From Microlunatus sp. Gsoil 973 (lineage in GTDB: Bacteria; Actinomycetota; Actinomycetes; Propionibacteriales; Propionibacteriaceae), in assembly GCF_009707365.1 (NCBI RefSeq), contig NZ_CP046122.1, forward strand, positions 4,526,001 to 4,590,000: a stretch of DNA of 64,000 nt. The letters run 5' to 3'. Under the pieces are notes generated by a model that was given only the letters and a program-made list of their open reading frames with translations, made no database searches and was not told where the DNA came from. Shown here in pieces: positions 17,549-27,142 of this stretch. The stretch's first letter is position 1; each line of letters starts with the position of its first letter. Both the position numbers and the translations under genes were made by a program.

Positions 17549-18487
17549 GTGGCCGTACCTACCGCTGGGACCTCGGTGTCCAGGAGCCGGTCCAACCGGC
17601 TCCGGCACCAGGCCAGGCGGGAATGGAGTGCGTACGCCTTCCTGTCGCCCGGTCTGATCCTCTTCACGGTGTTCACCCTGTTCGCACTGGCATTCTCGTT
17701 CTACCTGAGCTTCCACTCCTGGTCGATCATCGAGCCGTACAAGCCTTTCGTCGGCTTCCAGAACTACCGGGATGCATTCGTCGATCCCGACCTCGGCCAG
17801 GCGGTGATCAACACCGCCTACTTCACCGTGGCGTCCATCCCGCTGACCATGGCGTCGGGGCTGTTGATCGCCCTGATGCTCAACGCCAGGATCTGGGGCC
17901 GCTCGATCTTCCGGGCGATCTTCTATCTGCCGGTGATCACGCCGATCGTCGTCTCGTCGATCGTCTGGAAGTTCATCTACAGCGGCGACTACGGGATCCT
18001 CAACTACTACCTGGAGCGCCTCCGGTTGATCGACCAATCGATCAACTGGCTGTCCGACCCGAACCTTGCCATGCCGGCGGTGATCATCATGGCGGTCTGG
18101 AACAATCTCGGGTTCGCCATGGTGATCTATCTGGCCGGGTTGCAGTCGATCCCGCAGCACTATTACGAGGCGGCTCGGGTGGACGGCGCCAACAGCCGGC
18201 AGCAATTGACCAGGATCACCATCCCGCTGCTCGCACCGTCGACACTCTTCCTGCTGGTCACGTCGGTGATCGGTTCCTTCCAGGTCTTCACCCAGATCTT
18301 CATCATGACCAACGGAGGCCCGATCGGCCGCACCAACACGATCGTGTACTTCATCTATCAGGCCGCGTTCCAGTTCTTCAAGATGGGCTACGCGTCGGCG
18401 CTATCGGTGTTGCTGATGCTGATGCTCGGCGTGTTCACCATCCTGCAACTGCGCTTCTACCGCACTGACACCGGAGGGAACGGCTGA
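17549..18487 (+). CDS. Sugar ABC transporter permease (MalF type)
   Basis: 312 residues, six predicted membrane helices, and the BPD-transporter EAA loop (YYEAARVDGANSRQQLTRIT) that contacts the ATPase. GTG start two bases after the binding-protein stop. Its stop overlaps the ATG of the second permease by one base. Forms the membrane channel with that partner. Confidence 0.95.
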   Translation: MAVPTAGTSVSRSRSNRLRHQARREWSAYAFLSPGLILFTVFTLFALAFSFYLSFHSWSIIEPYKPFVGFQNYRDAFVDPDLGQAVINTAYFTVASIPLTMASGLLIALMLNARIWGRSIFRAIFYLPVITPIVVSSIVWKFIYSGDYGILNYYLERLRLIDQSINWLSDPNLAMPAVIIMAVWNNLGFAMVIYLAGLQSIPQHYYEAARVDGANSRQQLTRITIPLLAPSTLFLLVTSVIGSFQVFTQIFIMTNGGPIGRTNTIVYFIYQAAFQFFKMGYASALSVLLMLMLGVFTILQLRFYRTDTGGNG

Positions 18488-19431
18488 TGGCGCTGACCCG
18501 ACCGAGGCCTGTGGTCGCCGCCCGACCCGGCACCCCGTCGGCGCATCGCCGGCACAAGAGGGTGACGCCCCAACAGGTCATCCTGCTCGTCGTCCGGTAT
18601 CTGATCCTCCTCGCTGGGGCGATCATCTGCATCGTGCCGTTCTTCTGGATGGTCAGCGCCTCGTTCCAGCATGAGGGAGACATCTTCAGCTGGCCGATCC
18701 AGTGGATCCCGAGGAACCCGACGTTGGGCAACTACAGATCCTTCTTCGGCACCGGCGGTCACATCGGCACCTGGCTGGCCAACACCACCCTCGTCGCGGT
18801 GGTGACCACGGTGGCCCAACTGTTCCTCGATTCGCTGATGGCCTACGCCTTCGCCAAACGACGGTTCCCCGGCCGTAAGTGGATCTTCGGTCTGTTCCTG
18901 GCCACCTTGCTGGTGCCCGGCCAGATGACGATCATCCCGAATTACCTGATCCTGAAGCACATTCCGTTCGCCGGTGGCAACGATGCGCTCGGCCAGGGCG
19001 GACACGGTTGGCTCGACTCCTACGCGGGGTTGATCGTCCCGGCGGTGGTGAGCGCGTTCGGTATCTTCCTGATCCGCCAGTACATGCTGAGTATTCCCGA
19101 TGAGTTGCTCGATGCCGCCAGGGTCGAGGGCGCCTCGGAGTTCCGGATCTTCTGGTCGATCGTCATGCCGTTGTGCAAACCGGTCCTGGCGGCCAGCGCG
19201 ATCTTCACCTTCGGCTACTTCTGGAACGACTTCTACTGGCCGCTGATCGTGATGAGCAGCCCGGAGCACTACACGTTGTCCCTCGGACTTGCGCTGTTCA
19301 TCGGCGCGCACAAAACGGCCTGGACACTGTTGATGGCAGGCTCGGTGATCGCGACGATCCCAGTGCTGATCGTGTTCCTGATCTTCCAGCGCTACTTCGT
19401 CAGCGGCATCGCGATGACCGGGATCAAGTGA
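18487..19431 (+). CDS. Sugar ABC transporter permease (MalG type)
   Basis: 314 residues, six membrane helices, and EAA motif LLDAARVEGASEFRIFWSI. It pairs with the MalF-type subunit. No ATP-binding subunit is encoded in this operon, as in many actinobacterial CUT1 systems that share a common MsiK-type ATPase encoded elsewhere (established for Streptomyces; inference here). Confidence 0.95.
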   Translation: MALTRPRPVVAARPGTPSAHRRHKRVTPQQVILLVVRYLILLAGAIICIVPFFWMVSASFQHEGDIFSWPIQWIPRNPTLGNYRSFFGTGGHIGTWLANTTLVAVVTTVAQLFLDSLMAYAFAKRRFPGRKWIFGLFLATLLVPGQMTIIPNYLILKHIPFAGGNDALGQGGHGWLDSYAGLIVPAVVSAFGIFLIRQYMLSIPDELLDAARVEGASEFRIFWSIVMPLCKPVLAASAIFTFGYFWNDFYWPLIVMSSPEHYTLSLGLALFIGAHKTAWTLLMAGSVIATIPVLIVFLIFQRYFVSGIAMTGIK

Positions 19432-19434
19432 GAG

Positions 19435-21516
19435 GTGACCGTGGAACGGGGAGTGTATTTCGACGGCTGGTTCCCGCGACAGCACTGCTATCACCCGAGT
19501 CTGCCTCCGCGGCGGCTGACCATGATCGACGACCTCAGCGCCTACCGGGCAACCATGTTGGTCTGGTCGGCGCTGGGCGGCGGCGTGGTGTCGCTTCCGT
19601 ATCTGGAGGAGGAGGCGCACGGCCAGGTGCCACCCAGGTTCCGGTTCTACGGCTTCCTCAACGATGCCGAGTTCATCGCCGAATGCAGCCGGCGGGGCAT
19701 CACCGTGTTCGGAGTCGTCTTCGAGCATGCCTGGGAATTCCCGGTAGAACTCAACGACGACGAGTCTGCTGTGCTGGCGATGAACGAGACCCGGGGTGCA
19801 GGCAAGCCGGGCTGGCTCGGCCTCAGGGAGTTCTGGCAGAACCGGTACCCCAAGATCTGGGCCTCCTTCGAGTCGTACTTCCCCGACGGGATCCGCGATG
19901 CCGACGGGCAGCCGGTGATCGATCCGTTGGAGGAGTGCGCCCAGCGCAACATCCACGGCGAGCCGCTGCACGCGCTCTGGATCGAGGTGCCGGGTGCGGA
20001 GCATTACAACATCATGATGGAACGCAACAACCCGGTCTGGCGTGAATACCTCAAGGGGGTGATCCGGACCCAGATCGACGCCGGGGTCGACGGCATACAG
20101 TTCGACGAGGCCGAGACCCCGATCACGTCCCTACAGTACGGCGGCTGCTTCTGTCACACCTGCATGAAGGGTTTCCGGACGTTCCTCCAGCAGTCGCCCG
20201 TCAGACCACCCGAACTCACCGATGAGGACCTGACGACCTTCCACTACGGCGAGTGGCTCTTGTCCCGAGGCTACGACTTCACCACCAATCGCGAACAGAC
20301 CCCGCTCTTCGATGCCTACATGAGCTTCCAGCGCCGCAACATCGTCACCTACTTCGGTGAGCTGGCCGACTACGCCCGGGAGTATGCACGCCAACAGGGT
20401 CGACAGATCAAGATCACCGGAAACTTCTTCAACCTCTTCGAGCACTACTACCCGATGCGTGAGAAGGTCGACGTGCTCGTCACCGAGATGCGCAACACCA
20501 CCCATCGGCAACCGGCCTGGTATCGGCACGCGGCCGGCTTCGGCGGCGAGAAGCCGGTGGTCGTCGTCGAGAATCCCTATGGTGGCGTCGTTCCGGATCT
20601 GTTGAAGGCGCTGCAGGCCGGACGCGAATTCGACCGGTTCCGGATGTCGATCTATGAGGCCGCAGCGCTGGGCGTGAACATGAGCCTGCCGTACGGGTCC
20701 TGGATGGGCAGCGAGATCGAGGACGCCTTCTACGCACCGGACGAACTGTGCATCGAGGCCGGCAACTTCCTCGCCGACCACGAAGACCTGTTCGCCACAA
20801 CAAGCTACTCCCGCCAGGCCGTGATCTTCAGCGCGGGCAGCGCCTTCCGTCGCGTCGCCCCGCCGGATCTGATGGGTGACACGGGTGACAACCGGGAGAA
20901 CCGGCAGATCGCCGATCGCGGCCCGTTCTGGACCGCGGCGGAGGCGTTGAGCGACGCCGGCCACGTCTACGACGTGGTCTATTTCCCCGACGACACCCTC
21001 GGCAATGATCACATCACCGCCGACGCCCTCGACCAGTACTCGACGGTCGTCCTTCCCGGCTGCAGCTATCTGACCGACGGCCAGACCGCAGCAGTCGTGC
21101 GGGCCCTGGATCGCGGAGCGCAGGTGATCGCAGCCGACGACCTGTGTTCCGACCGGCCGGAGATTACCGAGCATCCGGCCCTGCAGCGGGTCGCTCAGCC
21201 GGCCGACGTAGCGGAGGCGGTCGAGCGGCAGCTCATCGGTCCGGAGCTGAGCGAGGCGGCGTACACGATCGCCCGGCTTCCGGACGGAGATGCCGCCATC
21301 CACCTGATCCGCTACGACTACGACCCGGTGACCGATACTGTTCCGGTGCTCGATCACGCCCGGCTGGAGGTCACCCTGCCCGAAGGTTTCACCCGGGTCA
21401 CCGCCTTCAGCCCCGATGATGGTTTCCGTGCCGACCTGACCTCCGTGGACGGACAGACCTACCGGCTCAGACTGGACAACGTGCCGCTGTACGGCATTCT
21501 TCACCTGTCGAGGTAG
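19435..21516 (+). CDS. Glycosidase-like protein (GHL/beta-galactosidase-type barrel)
   Basis: 693-residue, probably cytoplasmic protein. The first 400 residues look like a TIM-barrel glycosidase of the uncharacterised glycosyl-hydrolase-like (GHL6/DUF) groups: GVDGIQFDEAETP, then a Cys pair C-F-C-H-T-C-M-K-G-F, then VLVTEMRNTTHRQPAWYR with a candidate acidic residue. The remaining part resembles beta-galactosidase trimerisation and small beta domains. GTG 19435 is used; GTG 19441 is equally possible. It lies between the permeases and the LacI gene, so it likely cleaves the imported oligosaccharide. Catalytic residues are not proven. Confidence 0.65.
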   Translation: MTVERGVYFDGWFPRQHCYHPSLPPRRLTMIDDLSAYRATMLVWSALGGGVVSLPYLEEEAHGQVPPRFRFYGFLNDAEFIAECSRRGITVFGVVFEHAWEFPVELNDDESAVLAMNETRGAGKPGWLGLREFWQNRYPKIWASFESYFPDGIRDADGQPVIDPLEECAQRNIHGEPLHALWIEVPGAEHYNIMMERNNPVWREYLKGVIRTQIDAGVDGIQFDEAETPITSLQYGGCFCHTCMKGFRTFLQQSPVRPPELTDEDLTTFHYGEWLLSRGYDFTTNREQTPLFDAYMSFQRRNIVTYFGELADYAREYARQQGRQIKITGNFFNLFEHYYPMREKVDVLVTEMRNTTHRQPAWYRHAAGFGGEKPVVVVENPYGGVVPDLLKALQAGREFDRFRMSIYEAAALGVNMSLPYGSWMGSEIEDAFYAPDELCIEAGNFLADHEDLFATTSYSRQAVIFSAGSAFRRVAPPDLMGDTGDNRENRQIADRGPFWTAAEALSDAGHVYDVVYFPDDTLGNDHITADALDQYSTVVLPGCSYLTDGQTAAVVRALDRGAQVIAADDLCSDRPEITEHPALQRVAQPADVAEAVERQLIGPELSEAAYTIARLPDGDAAIHLIRYDYDPVTDTVPVLDHARLEVTLPEGFTRVTAFSPDDGFRADLTSVDGQTYRLRLDNVPLYGILHLSR

Positions 21517-21525
21517 GAGCCGCGG

Positions 21526-22536
21526 ATGCCGACACAGCCACGAATGGCCCGAGTGACGATCAAGCAGGTCGCTGAACATGCCGGAGTCAGCGAGACCACC
21601 GTGTCACATGTGCTGACCGGCAACCGGCCGGTCGCCGAATCAACCCAGGAGCGGGTCCGGCGCGCCGTCAAGGAGGTGGGCTACCGGCCGAACAGCGTCG
21701 CCCGCAGCCTGCGCAGCCAACGATCCATGACGGTGTCCTTGATCATTCCTGACCTGATCAACCCGTTCTACACGGTATTGGCCCGAGGGCTCGCCGACGC
21801 ACTGGACGCCGACGGCTACCGGGTGATCATCTGCAACACCGACGGGTTGCGGGATCGTGAACAGGACTTCATCGACGATGCGCTGGACCGTCGGGTCGAC
21901 GGGATCGCGATGACCTCCTATCACCTGGCGACCTCGGAGGTGCAGCGGGTGATCGACCTCGGGGTGCCGATCGTCTGTATGGGCGAGAGCATCGACCATC
22001 CCAGCGTCGACCGGGTGATGACCGACGGTGAGCAGGGCGCGTGGGATGCGACCCGGCACCTGCTGTCCCGGGGCGCAAGCCGGATCGCCATGATCGCCGG
22101 CAGCAGGGACCTGAACAACGACCGGATCAAGGGCTACCGCAGCGCCCTGCGGTCGGTGGGCCGACGGGCATCGCGCAAGCTGGTCGGCTACGGCGATTGG
22201 ACCAGGGACGGTGGCCGGAATGCCATGCGGGGACTGATCGCCATCGACCCGAAGATCGACGGCGTCTTCTGCGGCAACGACCTGATGGCCATCGGTGCCA
22301 TGGACGCATTGGCCGAACTCGGGCGCTCGATACCCGAGGATGTCGCCCTGGTCGGCTTCGACGACATCGAGGCCGCCTCACTGGTCAGCCCGGCGCTGAC
22401 CACGATCGCCAACCCCGCCTACGATTCCGGCCGGATGACGGGACAGGTTCTGTTGAAGCGAATGCTCGGCGAGCGCACCGGCGCGCGGACGATCACCGTG
22501 CTGCCGTGTGACCTCCAGGTACGGGAGTCCGCATGA
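21526..22536 (+). CDS. LacI-family transcriptional regulator
   Basis: 336 residues. The N-terminal LacI HTH is clear (VTIKQVAEHAGVSETTVSHV, residues about 9-28), with hinge RPNSVARSLRSQRS, then a periplasmic-binding-protein-like effector domain (IIPDLINPFYTVLARGLADA; DGVFCGNDLMAIGAM; VGFDDIEAA). It lies in the operon it presumably controls. The best operator candidates are the CAAATCGA-type palindromes at 16124, 29601 and 15955. The effector is probably a sugar from the imported glycan. Confidence 0.93.
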   Translation: MPTQPRMARVTIKQVAEHAGVSETTVSHVLTGNRPVAESTQERVRRAVKEVGYRPNSVARSLRSQRSMTVSLIIPDLINPFYTVLARGLADALDADGYRVIICNTDGLRDREQDFIDDALDRRVDGIAMTSYHLATSEVQRVIDLGVPIVCMGESIDHPSVDRVMTDGEQGAWDATRHLLSRGASRIAMIAGSRDLNNDRIKGYRSALRSVGRRASRKLVGYGDWTRDGGRNAMRGLIAIDPKIDGVFCGNDLMAIGAMDALAELGRSIPEDVALVGFDDIEAASLVSPALTTIANPAYDSGRMTGQVLLKRMLGERTGARTITVLPCDLQVRESA

Positions 22537-23297
22537 GTCTTGACGAGAAGGTCTGCTTGGTCACCGGTGCGGCAACCGGGATCGGCGAGGCGATCGCCGA
22601 ACGGCTGGCCGCCCTGGGCGCGACGGTCTGCCTGGCCGACATCGACGGCGCCAAGGCCGGTGCCGTCGCAGAACGGATCGGCGGTCACGCCTGGACCGCC
22701 GACGTCTCCTGCAGCGCCGATGTGCAGCGGTTCGTCGACGAAGCAGCCGGCCGGTTCGGCCGGATTGACGCGATCGTCAACAACGCTGGGATCGCCGTCG
22801 GCGGGACCGTCGCGGACACCACGGAGGAGGACTGGCAGCGTGTGCTCGCCACCAACCTCACCGGTGTCTGGTTGGGCATGAAGTACGCCCTGCCCCACCT
22901 GCGACGCACCACGGGATGCATCGTCAACATGGCGAGTGTGCAGGCACTGGTAGGACTGCCGGGCTGGGCGGCGTACGCGGCGACCAAGGGCGCGATCATC
23001 GCGCTCACCCAACAGGCGGCGGTGGAATACGGGCCCGAAGGCATCCGGGTCAACTGCCTCGCTCCGGGAACGATCATGACGCCGATGAACGAACGCATCT
23101 TCGCCAGCGCCTCCGACCCGGATGCGCTGATCGAGAGCTGGAACTCCTCCCATGCGCTCGGCCGCTTCGGGCAACCGGGCGAGGTGGCGACCGCCGCCGC
23201 CTTCCTGGTCAGCGACGACGCATCCTTCATCACCGGAACCTGTCTGCGGGTGGACGGCGGGCTGACCATCCTGGGACCGACCGGACGGGCGGACTGA
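22533..23297 (+). CDS. SDR-family oxidoreductase
   Basis: 254-residue classical short-chain dehydrogenase. Cofactor motif TGAATGIGEA, structural NNAG motif (VNNAGIAVGG), and the catalytic triad Ser (NMASVQ), Tyr and Lys (YAATKG) are all present. The Asp in LADIDGAKA suggests NAD+ preference. ATGA overlap with the LacI gene. Probably oxidises a hydroxyl of a sugar-derived intermediate. Confidence 0.92.
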   Translation: MSLDEKVCLVTGAATGIGEAIAERLAALGATVCLADIDGAKAGAVAERIGGHAWTADVSCSADVQRFVDEAAGRFGRIDAIVNNAGIAVGGTVADTTEEDWQRVLATNLTGVWLGMKYALPHLRRTTGCIVNMASVQALVGLPGWAAYAATKGAIIALTQQAAVEYGPEGIRVNCLAPGTIMTPMNERIFASASDPDALIESWNSSHALGRFGQPGEVATAAAFLVSDDASFITGTCLRVDGGLTILGPTGRAD

Positions 23298-24493
23298 TGA
23301 CGACCGATGCTGATCACCGCCCTGCGGCACTCGAGGGAATCCGGGTGCTCGACTTCACCCAGATGATGTTGGGCCCGTTCGCCACCCAGATCCTCGCCGA
23401 CCTCGGCGCCGATGTGATCAAGATCGAACGGCCGGTCGTCGGCGAGTGGGAACGAAGCCTGGAATTCGCCGGCGAACTGGTCGACGGCGACTCCGCGGCG
23501 TTCGTCGCGATGAACCGCAACAAACGGTCGGTGGCCATCGACCTGAAGGCCGCCGGTGCACGCGAGGCACTGCTCAAGCTGGCAGCGACCTGTGACGTCG
23601 TGGTCGAGAACTTCCGACCCGGAGTGATGGATCGGCTGGGTCTGGGCTACGACGACTTCCGCGCGGTTCGCCCGGACATCGTCTACTGCTCCGGATCCGG
23701 CTGGGGGCAACGCACCAAGTACGCCGCGATGAACCGGCCCGGCCAGGACCTGTTGATCCAGGCGGCGACCGGCCTCGCCGCCAACACCGGCTCCGCCGCC
23801 GACCCGCCCACCGCGGCAGGCACGTCGATGTGTGACGCGACCGGGGCACTGACCCTGGCCAACGGCATTCTCGCGGCTCTGCTGGCCAGGGCACGGCACG
23901 GCATCGGGCAACGCGTCGAAGTCGATCTCTTCCATGCAACGATGGCGATCCTGTGCCAGGAGATCTCGGCGATGACGAACCTGGGCATCGACTTCAGCCG
24001 ATCCCCGGCCGGGGTCGGGCAGCCCTGGCTGTCCGCACCGTTCGGGATCTACCGCACGGCCGACGGCTGGATCGCCCTGGCCATGGGCGATATCGGCGTC
24101 GTCGCGGAGGTCTTCGATGATCGGCTGGTGGCGGGGATGGATCCCTGGCTGGACCGTGACGCGATCAAGCAGAGGCTGGACGCGGCCACGCCGACGCGTG
24201 CTACCGATGACTGGCTGCAGGCGATGCTGGCCGCCGGGCTATGGGCCGCACCGGTGCGTACCATGAAACAGGCGATGGACGAGTTGATCACCGACGAATC
24301 GGACCTCGTCGTCGAGGTCGAACATGCCGGCGGGCGCACCCTGCGTCTGCTGGGTTGCCCGATCACGCTGTCCGAAACCCCGTGGCGGCAACGATTGCGG
24401 CCGCCGACCGTTGGCGAACACACCCACGACATCCTGGCTGCCGTGCTCGACGACGCCGAGCTCACAGCCCTCCAGAAGGCCGGCGCGCTGTGA
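23297..24493 (+). CDS. CaiB/BaiF-family CoA transferase
   Basis: 398-residue family III CoA transferase. The N-terminus LEGIRVLDFTQMMLGPFATQ and DLGADVIKIERP are diagnostic, and Asp180 in TSMCDATGAL fits the catalytic aspartate. These enzymes move CoA between carboxylic acids. ATG 23297 overlaps the SDR stop by one base. Its presence with an enoyl-CoA hydratase means an acid is activated as CoA thioester within this otherwise sugar-type operon. Confidence 0.93.
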   Translation: MTTDADHRPAALEGIRVLDFTQMMLGPFATQILADLGADVIKIERPVVGEWERSLEFAGELVDGDSAAFVAMNRNKRSVAIDLKAAGAREALLKLAATCDVVVENFRPGVMDRLGLGYDDFRAVRPDIVYCSGSGWGQRTKYAAMNRPGQDLLIQAATGLAANTGSAADPPTAAGTSMCDATGALTLANGILAALLARARHGIGQRVEVDLFHATMAILCQEISAMTNLGIDFSRSPAGVGQPWLSAPFGIYRTADGWIALAMGDIGVVAEVFDDRLVAGMDPWLDRDAIKQRLDAATPTRATDDWLQAMLAAGLWAAPVRTMKQAMDELITDESDLVVEVEHAGGRTLRLLGCPITLSETPWRQRLRPPTVGEHTHDILAAVLDDAELTALQKAGAL

Positions 24494-25275
24494 CCCGGAT
24501 CCATGATCACCTGGTCGAGGAGCGACGCGATCAGCTTGCCGTGCTGCGGATCGACCGCGAAGCGGCACTCGGCGCTCTCTCCGGTGACCTCGTCCGGGCA
24601 CTCGGAGAGTACCTGGACGTGTTGCGCACCGACGAGCGGGTCCGCGTGTTCGTGCTCACCGGAACCGGGAAGGGTTTCATCGCCGGCGCGGACATCAGCG
24701 AGTATCACGGCGTCACGGCCGAAGAGTTCGCCGACTACCAGCAGCTCAGTCGTCGGGTGTTCGGTGCCCTGGAGTCCCTGCCGCAGCTGACCATCGCCGC
24801 CGTCAACGGCTACGCGCTGGGCGGTGGGTTCGAAATCGCCCTGTGTTGCGATCTCATCCTCGCCGCGGACCGGGCGCGCTTCGGTCTGCCCGAGGTGAAA
24901 CTCGGTCTGCTGCCCGGAGGCGGCGGAACGCAACGGCTGACCCGGGACGCGGGAGTCCGGTTCGCGACCGAGGCCGTCGTCACCGGCCGGTTCCTCGGCC
25001 CGGAGGAATTGCAGCAGCGCGGTGTCGTCTCCGCGATCCATCCCGCTGCCGACCTGCTGGACAAGGCGATCGAGCTCGCCGAGGACATCGCCGCGAAGCC
25101 GCCGCTGGCGGTCGCCGCCGCCAAGCAGTTGATCAGATCCGCGGTCGGGACGCCGCTGCAGGAGGGGCTGACGGCAGAACACCAGGTGCTCTTCGACCTC
25201 TTCGCGACCGCCGATGCGGCAGAGGGCATCAGCGCGTTCCTCGACAAGCGACAACCGCGGTTCGTCGGCAGATGA
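24490..25275 (+). CDS. Enoyl-CoA hydratase/isomerase family protein
   Basis: 261-residue crotonase. The oxyanion-hole motif AGADISEY, GYALGGGFEIALCCD (Glu equivalent to Glu144) and PEVKLGLLPGGGGTQRL (Glu equivalent to Glu164) are all kept, so hydratase activity is plausible. GTG 24490 overlaps the CoA transferase stop as GTGA; the ATG at 24503 is in another frame. It likely hydrates or dehydrates a CoA ester made by the preceding enzyme. Confidence 0.93.
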   Translation: MTRIHDHLVEERRDQLAVLRIDREAALGALSGDLVRALGEYLDVLRTDERVRVFVLTGTGKGFIAGADISEYHGVTAEEFADYQQLSRRVFGALESLPQLTIAAVNGYALGGGFEIALCCDLILAADRARFGLPEVKLGLLPGGGGTQRLTRDAGVRFATEAVVTGRFLGPEELQQRGVVSAIHPAADLLDKAIELAEDIAAKPPLAVAAAKQLIRSAVGTPLQEGLTAEHQVLFDLFATADAAEGISAFLDKRQPRFVGR

Positions 25276-25292
25276 CTGGGGGAGATGATCAC

Positions 25293-26138
25293 GTGCGCGT
25301 ATTCACCGACGGCATGATCACCGAACCGCGGCTGGCCCATCCCGAGGGATTGGCCGTCGATCGGGACGGCTTCGTCTGGTGCGGCGGAGAGCTGGGTCAG
25401 ATCTATCGCATCTCACCGGACGGGACTGAACGCGAGGTCGTCGCGTCCACCAACGGGTTCTGCCTGGGCATGGCCTTCGACGCGACCGGCGACCTGTTCA
25501 TCTGTGATCTTGCTCATGCGGCGGTGTACCGGCTGGAGGTCCGATCCGGGTCGCTGACCAGCTTCGCGACGGGCGTCCCGGGGCATCGGCTCCGGATCCC
25601 CAACTATCCCGCCTTCGACTCCTCCGGACTGCTCTACGTCTCCGACAGCTGGCAGATGCGCGAGCCCGGACCGGGCATCCTGCGCTTCCGACCGGACGGC
25701 TCGGGAGACCTGTGGCATGCCGGCCCCTTCGACTTCGCCAATGGGCTCGCGCTCGACCAGTCGGCCGGCCTGCTCTATGTCGCCGAGACCTTCGGCCAGC
25801 GGGTGTCGGCCATCGAGATCCGCGCCGACGGGTCGGCAGGGGAACGAACCGTGCTGGCCGAGCTGCCGGAGGACTATCCCGACGGGTTGGCCGTCGCGAC
25901 CGACGGATCGGTGTTCGTCGGCTGCTACCAGCCCAGTCGCATCCTGCGGATCGATCCGTCCGGCGCAGTGCGCACGGTGGCCGAGGACGTCAGTGCGCAT
26001 CTCCTGGCCCATCCCACCAACCTCGCCTTCACCACCGACGGCCTGCTCGCCGCCAACCACGGACGGTGGCACCTGACCCACCTGGAGACCAGCCACCGTG
26101 GCGTGCCCCTACCACCGACCCGACAGGAGAACCAGTGA
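25293..26138 (+). CDS. SMP-30/gluconolactonase-like protein
   Basis: 281-residue six-bladed beta-propeller of the SMP-30/gluconolactonase/LRE group. Repeated blades are seen, for example HPEGLAVDRDGFVWCGGELG, FANGLALDQSAGLLYVAE and YPDGLAVATDGSVFVG, with a Glu and Asn/Asp positioned as in the metal site. It would hydrolyse sugar lactones made by an upstream dehydrogenase. GTG 25293 is preferred for its GGGGGAG site; ATG 25272, which overlaps the previous stop, is an alternative. Confidence 0.82.
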   Translation: MRVFTDGMITEPRLAHPEGLAVDRDGFVWCGGELGQIYRISPDGTEREVVASTNGFCLGMAFDATGDLFICDLAHAAVYRLEVRSGSLTSFATGVPGHRLRIPNYPAFDSSGLLYVSDSWQMREPGPGILRFRPDGSGDLWHAGPFDFANGLALDQSAGLLYVAETFGQRVSAIEIRADGSAGERTVLAELPEDYPDGLAVATDGSVFVGCYQPSRILRIDPSGAVRTVAEDVSAHLLAHPTNLAFTTDGLLAANHGRWHLTHLETSHRGVPLPPTRQENQ

Positions 26139-27142
26139 CCGACAAGCCGTCCGTCCTCGTCGACCCGCACTTTCGCCGGATGGACGAGATCTTCTCGCCC
26201 GACGACCGGGAGCGACTCGACCGAACCGTTGAGGTGATCTGGGGCAGGGACGAGCCGATGCCCGTCCACGAGGCCACGGACGCGCTGTCGAGCGCCCGAG
26301 CCGTCATCTGCTCCGGGTGGCGCTACGGGCCCGTCCCGTCCGGGCTCCGGGCGATCATCGACGTCTCGGGAGCCTTCCCGTCCGGCCTGGACTACCAGAG
26401 CTGCTTCGCCCGCGGGATCCGGGTGCTGTCCGCAGCGCCGGCCTTCGGCCCCCAGGTGGCCGAGATGGCGCTCGGCCTGGCCCTTGCCGTCGGCAGGGAG
26501 ATCGTCGACGGCGATGCGGCGATGCGCGCCGGAGCCGAGAAGTGGCTGCATGCCGGCAACGAGACGACGGTCCAGCTGTACGAGCAACCGGTCGGCATGA
26601 TCGGATACGGCAGCCTCGCCAGGTCGCTGCGGCCGTTGTTGGCGCCGTTCCGGTGCTCGCTGTCGGCCTACGACCCCTGGCTCAGCGACGGCTTCCTGCG
26701 CAGTCAGGGCGTGCAACCGTTGACCCTGCCCGAGCTGCTCAACAGCTCGCAGGTGATCTTCGTCCTGGCGTCGCCGACGATGGAGAACGGTGCCCTCCTG
26801 TCCCGGGAGATGCTTGAGCAGATCCGGCCAGGATCGACACTGATTTTGATCAGCCGTGCCCATGTTGTCGATTTCGACGCACTGACCGACCTGTTGCTGT
26901 CCGGCCGGTTCCGGGCGGGCATCGACGTCTTTCCCGACGAGCCGCTGGCCGCCGATCATCCGATCCGCTCCGCGCCCGGCACCGTCCTGTCCGCGCACCG
27001 GGCGGGCTCGGTCAAGGAAGGACTGTGGGAGATAGGCCGGATGGTCATCGACGACCTCGAGGCGATCGCCGCCGATCTTCCACCACAGCGTCTGCAGCAG
27101 GCCCAGCCAGAGTTGATCAATCGGCTGGTGCAGCATCGTTGA
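26135..27142 (+). CDS. D-2-hydroxyacid dehydrogenase family protein
   Basis: 335 residues. The NAD-binding domain shows VGMIGYGSLARSLRPLL, and the catalytic set is visible as Arg in ISRAHVVD, Glu in FPDEPL and His in SAHRAG. Family members reduce or oxidise D-2-hydroxy/keto acids. GTG 26135 overlaps the propeller gene stop (GTGA) and has AGGAGA upstream. Likely handles a glycerate- or aldonate-like acid in this pathway. Confidence 0.88.
   Translation: MTDKPSVLVDPHFRRMDEIFSPDDRERLDRTVEVIWGRDEPMPVHEATDALSSARAVICSGWRYGPVPSGLRAIIDVSGAFPSGLDYQSCFARGIRVLSAAPAFGPQVAEMALGLALAVGREIVDGDAAMRAGAEKWLHAGNETTVQLYEQPVGMIGYGSLARSLRPLLAPFRCSLSAYDPWLSDGFLRSQGVQPLTLPELLNSSQVIFVLASPTMENGALLSREMLEQIRPGSTLILISRAHVVDFDALTDLLLSGRFRAGIDVFPDEPLAADHPIRSAPGTVLSAHRAGSVKEGLWEIGRMVIDDLEAIAADLPPQRLQQAQPELINRLVQHR

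Noticed and set aside
18457-20004. 515-codon minus-strand frame
   Set aside because: Antisense to the second permease and the glycosidase-like gene, which are clearly coding.
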